A DNA stretch of 6,163 bases from Cyclobacteriaceae bacterium (lineage in GTDB: Bacteria > Bacteroidota > Bacteroidia > Cytophagales > Cyclobacteriaceae): NCBI GenBank assembly GCA_030589835.1, contig JAUUZS010000274.1:1-6163 (forward strand), read 5' to 3'. Positions 1-4,446 of the stretch are shown here, in pieces. The notes below the pieces were generated by a model. The model saw nothing but the letters and a program-made list of their open reading frames with translations, was not told the DNA's origin and ran no database searches. Position 1 is the stretch's first letter, and every line of letters starts with the position of its first letter. The position numbers were made by a program, and so were the translations under genes.

Positions 1-180
1 ATTGAGGGCTTCTTGATTGAGAAAGGAAAGATTGTGAAGCCCGTTTCCGAAATGAATATTACGGGCAACATGATACAACTTTGGGCCAATCTTGTTGAAG
101 TTGGAAACGATGTGTATGAAAACTCATCGTGGAGAATGCCTTCGCTGATGTTTAAAGATGTGGATTTCAGTGGGATCTAG
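1..180 (+). CDS. TldE/PmbA-family protein, C-terminal end only
   Basis: This is the last 59 codons of a gene that begins outside the window; reading is open from base 1 to a TAG at 178-180. The peptide has the C-terminal pattern of the TldD/TldE (PmbA) family: GFLIEKGKIVKPV, then a short NITGN segment and VGNDVYE. The family line is roughly G-x-x-I/V-E-N-G-x-I-x-x-P-V, then I-x-G-N, then V-G-N-D. The ITGN spacing and the short tail resemble TldE/PmbA more than TldD, whose tail is longer. TldD and TldE form a zinc-dependent heterodimeric peptidase that degrades unfolded peptides and matures some modified peptides in the cytoplasm; TldD carries the metal site and TldE does not. A TldD gene would be expected just upstream, outside the window. 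The TldE assignment rests on a short fragment, so subfamily confidence is moderate. Confidence 0.8.
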   Translation: MEGFLIEKGKIVKPVSEMNITGNMIQLWANLVEVGNDVYENSSWRMPSLMFKDVDFSGI

Positions 181-199
181 GAATTATAATTCATTGATA

Positions 200-246
200 T
201 TTTAATAAACAAAAAAGGTATTCAAAAATAGCTTGATCCCAACTCT
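200..246 (+). repeat. Direct repeat, copy 1 (47 bp)
   Basis: Aligns without gaps to 470-516 with 41 of 47 identical bases. It starts TTTTAA and ends TTGATCCCAACTCT; the last 14 bases are identical in the two copies. The left part is A-rich and could match by composition, but the 14-base end is not low-complexity. The copies begin 270 bases apart and flank 223 bases. Confidence 0.75.
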
Positions 247-261
247 ACACACCCACTCCCC

Positions 262-309
262 CCTCAGAGTCACTCGAAGAGCCTGGCCGGCGAGGCTAGG
301 ACTCTGAGG
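262..309. repeat. GC-rich inverted repeat / hairpin
   Basis: CCTCAGAGTC at 262-271 is the exact reverse complement of GACTCTGAGG at 300-309, giving a 10-bp perfect stem. Inside it AGCCT (280-284) pairs with AGGCT (293-297) around a GGCCGGCG core. Neither side has the T-run of an intrinsic terminator. The 11-base string GCCGGCGAGGC (286-296) occurs again, inverted, in the palindrome at 2285-2308, so the core is probably a dispersed element. Confidence 0.7.
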
Positions 310-407
310 AATGAAGGGTGATATAGTGTAATTTTGGTATCCATTTTATTCAAATATTTTTTATTTCACTATTGCATACCATCATTCACCTGCTGCCATA
401 TTTAAGA

Positions 408-426
408 CTCTTCGCTTCGCTCTGAG
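408..426 (-). repeat. Inverted partial copy of the 263-281 motif
   Basis: Read on the minus strand this gives CTCAGAG-CGAAG-CGAAGAG; the plus strand at 263-281 gives CTCAGAG-TCACT-CGAAGAG. The outer seven bases on each side are identical and only the central five differ much (14 identical plus centre). With 263-281 it forms an imperfect inverted pair inside the direct repeats. Confidence 0.5.
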
Positions 427-469
427 TGACGACTCATTTACAAACATTCATTATATTCGTGGTAGAACC

Positions 470-516
470 TTTTAAAAAACAAATAAGGCATTTAAAATTA
501 GGTTGATCCCAACTCT
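470..516 (+). repeat. Direct repeat, copy 2 (47 bp)
   Basis: Second copy of the repeat at 200-246 (41/47 identical, ungapped, same orientation). Similarity stops sharply after AACTCT in both copies: the first continues ACAC, the second TCGA. The pair could be an old segmental duplication, the edges of a small non-autonomous insertion, or two members of a dispersed intergenic family. Confidence 0.75.
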
Positions 517-630
517 TCGATATGTTCCGAAAGAAGTTCGAAGCTTGATAATAAAGGGCTTGTGATCCAGATAACGCTATTGGTTCAGTTTTGTACTTTC
601 TTCACAATTAGTGAAAATCATATCGAGCAA

Positions 631-2136
631 TCAATTCGCAACCATTACTGGTTCAGGCAGCAAATCGATAAATGAGGCTCCTTTCTCTTTGAAGGACTTT
701 TCTGTCACTTCTCGAAGTTCCTCTACCAATTGGTGGTAATTTTTATTCACCGCAAGGTTGCGTAATTCGTCAGGATCTTGCTCCAGATCATATAATTCTT
801 CGATATAATCTTTCCAGATGTACCGGATGTATTTATACTTTCCTTGCCTTAACATTAGCCAGGAGCGGGTTCCTGTTTTCTTATCGCAAATAAATTTGTC
901 CCAATCACCTGTTTCCCAGGCAGCCTTTAGCTCTTTGGTGATCGCTTCGTCCCCATAAAGTTGTCCGGTATAGGTCTGAATCATGGGTTCTAATTCCCAA
1001 TTTTTCTCAGTTGGATCGATAAACAATTTCGAAAGATCTCTGCCATCTAATTTAGTTGAAGGAGAAACATTCCCTATGGAGTGAAATGTAGCAATAAGAT
1101 CGGTGCCATTTACAGGATAATTGCAGACAGCGCCCGCCGGAAATTTCTGCTGATTGACCACAATCAGCGGGGCAAGTAATGTGGCATCGTAGGGGCCAAT
1201 CTTTAATTTGTAGCCATGTTGTCCCCAGGCATATCCCTGGTCGGAGGTAAATACCACTATGGTATTATCCAATTGACCTGTTTCGGTCAGTGCTGCCATT
1301 ATTTTTCCAACACCTTCATCGATTGCCTTGACAGTTTGATTGTATTGTTTTACCCAACTATCCAGCGATTTTTTCCCATACACAGGCTTACCGGTTTCTT
1401 TATCTTTTTTCCACATCGACATGTTTACCATATGTTTCGGCTTATCGGGTCGTGGTCCAAAAACATCCACTGGTATTTCTGTTTCAGGTTTTTCCAGATA
1501 TAATTCCTGATGCCTATCTGCCGGAGTGTATGGGCCATGAACCGCTGCATAACACAACCAGAAAAACCAGGGTTGATCTTTCTCCTGTGCTCTGTTGCGA
1601 ATGAAATCAATGGTCAAATCGGTATAACTATCCGTGCTGTAGCCAATAGGTAAAAGTGTATCGCCATTGATGCGCAATTTTTGATCTAAATAATAGTTCC
1701 TATGATTTTCCGGGAGATAATGTTCCCATACGGCCGACCAATCCCAGGTTTCATCATGACGGGGAAGATTCCAATGCCACTTGCCAATCATTCCGGTGTA
1801 ATATCCCTGTTTTCTGAAGTCAACCGGCCAGTAACTCGTTTCTTTGGTGTAATTAAATTGAAGTTTTCCGGTCAGGGCATTTCCTCTTGACGGGACACAT
1901 TTAGCACCGGTGTAGCAATAAGAGAACTTAACACCCTTCTGTGCAAGTTTATCAATATTTGGGGTGAGTACCCAGGGTTGTGCCTGAGGATAGCAACTTA
2001 TCGTACGAATGGACTGGTCATCAGTGAAAATGTACAAGATATTTGGTCTGTTTGCTTTTTGTGTTTTTTGACCGCAGGATGTTATGCAAGATAGTGCAAT
2101 AAATCCAATGCATATGAACCAGTAATTATTTTTCAT
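631..2136 (-). CDS. Type I sulfatase, predicted lipoprotein
   Basis: Hydrolyses sulfate esters, probably on a glycan, using a formylglycine made from cysteine. I start it at the ATG at 2134-2136 (501 residues), not at the longest frame (ATG ending at 2193), because from here the protein opens with a lipoprotein signal: MKNN, a hydrophobic run, then the lipobox ITSC with Cys21. The 19 extra residues of the longer form would bury this signal. The formylglycine signature is C-V-P-S-R-G-N-A-L-T-G with Cys80 (codon 1897-1899). Metal and active-site candidates are Asp39-Asp40 (FTDDQ), Lys119 and His121 (GKWHW), His200 (AVHGP), Asp299 (TSDQG), and His307 with Lys310 (QHGYK). About 500 residues is normal for the family. 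There is no acidic surface-export motif after Cys21, so a periplasmic location is likelier. A maturase (FGE or anSME) must be encoded elsewhere. Substrate and sulfatase subfamily cannot be told from this view. Confidence 0.93.
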   Translation of the reverse strand: MKNNYWFICIGFIALSCITSCGQKTQKANRPNILYIFTDDQSIRTISCYPQAQPWVLTPNIDKLAQKGVKFSYCYTGAKCVPSRGNALTGKLQFNYTKETSYWPVDFRKQGYYTGMIGKWHWNLPRHDETWDWSAVWEHYLPENHRNYYLDQKLRINGDTLLPIGYSTDSYTDLTIDFIRNRAQEKDQPWFFWLCYAAVHGPYTPADRHQELYLEKPETEIPVDVFGPRPDKPKHMVNMSMWKKDKETGKPVYGKKSLDSWVKQYNQTVKAIDEGVGKIMAALTETGQLDNTIVVFTSDQGYAWGQHGYKLKIGPYDATLLAPLIVVNQQKFPAGAVCNYPVNGTDLIATFHSIGNVSPSTKLDGRDLSKLFIDPTEKNWELEPMIQTYTGQLYGDEAITKELKAAWETGDWDKFICDKKTGTRSWLMLRQGKYKYIRYIWKDYIEELYDLEQDPDELRNLAVNKNYHQLVEELREVTEKSFKEKGASFIDLLPEPVMVAN

Positions 2137-2171
2137 CTCTGTTGATATTGATTTTGTTTTTGAATATCGAG

Positions 2172-2205
2172 AAAAATTATGCAGATCCAACAACTATTCA
2201 TTCAA
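2172..2205 (-). promoter_or_regulatory. Possible Bacteroidota-type promoter of the sulfatase
   Basis: On the minus strand TAATTTTT (2172-2179) matches the Bacteroidota -7 consensus TAnnTTTG at all but the last base. A TTG (2203-2205), matching the -33 element, lies 23 bases upstream, at the long end of the usual spacing. The box lies about 35 bases before the chosen ATG at 2136, which would put transcription start between the longer-frame ATG and the chosen one. The region is AT-rich, so a chance match is quite possible. Confidence 0.22.
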
Positions 2206-2252
2206 TCATTTCACTGTGTAACCTAATTTTGATACGTCTCTGTTCGGATGCT

Positions 2253-2346
2253 AATTTGTGTCTGTCTATAATGTTCGAGATCAAGCCTGCCTCGCCGGCA
2301 AGGCAGGCGTAACGCATAGATCGGATATTATGGACGGATTCTAATT
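2253..2346. repeat. Long imperfect inverted repeat with GC-rich palindromic tip
   Basis: Bases 2253-2281 pair with 2346-2318 in a gap-free 29-position arm: 20 Watson-Crick pairs, 5 positions that are G-U wobbles if the plus strand is RNA, and 4 mismatches. At the tip, GCCTGCCT (2285-2292) is the exact reverse complement of AGGCAGGC (2301-2308). It lies between two minus-strand genes in non-coding sequence. It could be a small non-autonomous mobile element, a REP-like repeat, a decayed hairpin, or a structured RNA. No transposase is nearby. Confidence 0.6.
2285..2308. repeat. Perfect 8-bp GC-rich palindrome
   Basis: GCCTGCCT and AGGCAGGC flank an 8-base centre that itself contains the palindrome GCCGGC (2294-2299). 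It stands out sharply from the AT-rich spacer around it. The minus strand shares GCCGGCGAGGC with the plus strand at 286-296. Palindromes of this kind recur between genes in many Bacteroidota genomes; that is recalled, not computed here. Confidence 0.7.
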
Positions 2347-2372
2347 AATAGAGATGCCCTAAAATGTAAGAT

Positions 2373-2389
2373 AAAAAAAGCAATGCCTT
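2373..2389 (-). terminator. Weak candidate terminator after the beta-helix gene
   Basis: On the minus strand, about 40 bases past the stop of the beta-helix gene, AAGGC-ATT-GCTTT can form a 5-bp stem (one G-U) with a 3-base loop, followed directly by further T residues (seven in a row in all). The stem is short for an intrinsic terminator. A second possible pairing, TGTAAG/CTTACA (2365-2370 with 2387-2392), would compete with it. Confidence 0.28.
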
Positions 2390-2428
2390 ACAATAAGTTT
2401 TTCTACCGGATGTAAAAACACACTTTTA

Positions 2429-4402
2429 CTAATCAGCTATTTCCATTTGGATTATCTCATCTGCTTGTTGGCCCACCATCTGAATTTCTGTTTTAAGGGC
2501 AGAAACAAATCCATTCTCTTCAAATAATCCGTGGACGTTGTTGAAATCGGCTTCCTGAACAGAGGTATCGGAAGAAATCCCATAGCCCATACGACTGGTG
2601 CCGCCAAACTCTTTTTCGGCGTCTTTAAGGATCATATTATTGAGCTTGTTGAGTGCTGATCGCCAATTTTCAATGATCTGTTTAATTTCGCCCGAAGTAA
2701 TAGCAGATAAATCAATGCCACTTCTTTCTTTGAGTATTTGCTTAAAAGCAATGGCCTTGAAGGACTGATACTGTTTTACTTGATTTGTAAAATAATCCTG
2801 AAGCTGTTGCAAGGAATTAATAGTTCCATTTTTAATATCCACCATAAGGGCATCCAATTGAGCATCAGGCATAAACAATCCTGCTACATCGAGCCATTCG
2901 GAATCATCCGCTTCGGCAATCTCTTTGGCTTTATGATGTAAATCTGAAATGGAAAATGGGCTTGTCATTTGCTTGAGTAACACCATCATTCCCTCACCCA
3001 AAAATACACGGAGTGCCAGTTCGTAATATTTACGGCATGTTTTTAGCATAAGTCGATGAATGTGAAGTCCCTGCACAAATACCATCTCTTGCTCCTTGGG
3101 TGTATTACGGTAAAACTCATCCAATTGATCAATTGCTTTAGTGACCTTATTCATAATATAAGGTGAATAGAGATCGAAGATAATGTTATCGTACTTCTCC
3201 AGTGATTTTCGCTTGTCCCGGGCAGGCCATTTCTGAATATCGCGTTTTGTGCCTACCGTAAAAAGGTTCATTGCAGGTGTCAGCATACTTTTTCCATGCT
3301 CTTCAGTAATGTATGAGAAAGGATAATCACCGGCGTCAAAATTATTGCTATGCTTACCCATTACCACCGAGTAAGGCCCTACAATTGATGGCCAAAGGAG
3401 ATATGAGAATGATCCGGTTTTACTCCCTCGCTGTACAGAACCCTGATGCATAGGCCCAAGCTTATACATGTGGTTGCTTTGGTTGGTGCCGCTACCTGCA
3501 TTAAAAAACGAGTACTCACCGGCGATCAACAAGGATGACTTATGATGCGTTACGGAATACGGACCTGCAAAGACACTGCATGCTTCGCCATGAAAACACT
3601 CTGAATTGGCAAAAAACGCAGAGTTCTCTGCCGAAAACTGTTTGCCGATCTGTACGCTTTGCCCTACAAAACACTTATCCAGGATGGCACCTTCTGTCAC
3701 AGCTGAGCCCTCCTGAATAATAAAATGCTTTGCGGATACTGAATCCCCAATTTTTGTTGCAGCTTTCAGGGTGGATAGGATGGTTCCTTCTTCCAGGTTT
3801 TGCACACCGGTCAATTGAGCACCTTCACCTATATTTACATTCTGTATGCTAGTGCAATGGCGAATAATTGTATTGGCTCCAATTGCGCCCTTACTGCTTT
3901 TTTTTGTGTCAGCATAGGATGCAATCAGCTCTTGCAACTTTGAGATCATTTCGCTATCGTGCCGGCATTGCACCAACAACCAGGCCGCCTGGGCAGATAG
4001 TTTATCATAAATCGGGAGCGACCGTCCGCCAGCTTCATTGAGTACCTCAATCTCTGTACCATTGCCAAAGCTTGTTTCCCCACTCACAGACAATGAGCCA
4101 ATGTCCTCCAGAGTGCAATTGTCACCAATTGCATAGTTTTCCAGACGTTTCACATGTTCTATTCTGACCTGATCACCTATCTCGCAATTGATGATCCGCG
4201 CATGAAAAATCCCTGTATCCGGCTTATCATCTTCCGGCTCCTTGCGAATTATACCCAGCGTATTATTGCCTTCAAAAGTAGTTTGCCAAATCAATTCAGG
4301 ATTGAAAGCTTCTTTCACAACGACCTTCATCCAATCACCTGCACGGCAACCTTGCTTCTCAAGGAGGTATATTTCATCGGGAGTTAGATTTCGAAATTTC
4401 AT
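2429..4402 (-). CDS. DUF4954-type beta-helix protein of unknown function
   Basis: A 657-residue protein resembling the DUF4954 family of Bacteroidota in its start (MKFRNLTPDEIYLLEKQGC) and overall form; no biochemical role is established that I know of. The N-terminal half carries irregular hexapeptide-type repeats typical of a left-handed parallel beta-helix: about residues 65-120 (NCEIGDQVRI, NYAIGDNCTL), an alpha-helical break at about 132-167, then about 172-365 (GAIGANTIIRHC, VNIGEGAQL, CFVGQSVQIG, SIVGPYSVVMG). Residues 286-321 are rich in His, Asn and Gly (HH at 286-287, NAGSGTNQSNH at 301-311, H319) and are a plausible active or ligand site. From about 395 to the end it is mostly alpha-helical, with no signal peptide or membrane segment, so cytoplasmic. 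Beta-helix relatives include acyltransferases and sugar-nucleotide enzymes, so a transferase is a guess. The ATG has no Shine-Dalgarno sequence. It lies 44 bases after the acyl-CoA ligase gene, probably in one operon. Confidence 0.85.
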   Translation of the reverse strand: MKFRNLTPDEIYLLEKQGCRAGDWMKVVVKEAFNPELIWQTTFEGNNTLGIIRKEPEDDKPDTGIFHARIINCEIGDQVRIEHVKRLENYAIGDNCTLEDIGSLSVSGETSFGNGTEIEVLNEAGGRSLPIYDKLSAQAAWLLVQCRHDSEMISKLQELIASYADTKKSSKGAIGANTIIRHCTSIQNVNIGEGAQLTGVQNLEEGTILSTLKAATKIGDSVSAKHFIIQEGSAVTEGAILDKCFVGQSVQIGKQFSAENSAFFANSECFHGEACSVFAGPYSVTHHKSSLLIAGEYSFFNAGSGTNQSNHMYKLGPMHQGSVQRGSKTGSFSYLLWPSIVGPYSVVMGKHSNNFDAGDYPFSYITEEHGKSMLTPAMNLFTVGTKRDIQKWPARDKRKSLEKYDNIIFDLYSPYIMNKVTKAIDQLDEFYRNTPKEQEMVFVQGLHIHRLMLKTCRKYYELALRVFLGEGMMVLLKQMTSPFSISDLHHKAKEIAEADDSEWLDVAGLFMPDAQLDALMVDIKNGTINSLQQLQDYFTNQVKQYQSFKAIAFKQILKERSGIDLSAITSGEIKQIIENWRSALNKLNNMILKDAEKEFGGTSRMGYGISSDTSVQEADFNNVHGLFEENGFVSALKTEIQMVGQQADEIIQMEIAD

Positions 4403-4446
4403 GTGTATGTTATTTTGGGAATATTCAATAAAGTGGTATGCTTCTG

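Larger units (their letters stand above)
181..630. other. Gene-free convergent intergenic region with repeats
   Basis: This 450-base stretch lies between the 3' ends of the plus-strand TldE-like gene and the minus-strand sulfatase. I find no convincing coding frame and no tRNA-like fold. It holds a direct repeat pair (200-246 and 470-516), a hairpin-forming inverted repeat (262-309), an inverted copy of part of that hairpin (408-426), a 12-bp palindrome directly after the TldE stop (181-192), a small hairpin (515-520 with 538-543) and a 5-bp hairpin just past the sulfatase stop (601-605 with 611-615). None of the hairpins is followed by a proper T-run on the strand that would need it, so no intrinsic terminator can be named with confidence. 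Confidence 0.75.

Noticed and set aside
181..192. GAATTATAATTC palindrome directly after the TldE stop
   Set aside because: Perfect but all AT except the ends and without a loop; likely chance in AT-rich sequence, with too little T-run for a terminator.
262..309. Intrinsic terminator for the TldE-like or sulfatase gene
   Set aside because: The stem is good, but no T-run follows it on either strand and it lies more than 80 bases past the TldE stop and over 300 past the sulfatase stop.
329..336. TAATTTTG, an exact match to the Bacteroidota -7 consensus on the plus strand
   Set aside because: No TTG at the required distance upstream and no plus-strand gene downstream.
200..516. CRISPR-like array from the repeated TTGATCCCAACTCT
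   Set aside because: Only two copies, 223 bases apart, not a regular short repeat-spacer pattern, and no cas genes.
601..615. Terminator just past the sulfatase stop (TTCAC/GTGAA)
   Set aside because: Only 5 bp of AT-rich stem, and on the minus strand it is followed by GAAAG; the T-run comes before it instead.
1216..1503. Open plus-strand frame of 95 codons inside the sulfatase gene
   Set aside because: Lies wholly antisense to a well-supported sulfatase and shows no family resemblance; the residue make-up (many Phe, His, Ile, Tyr) is typical of a shadow frame.
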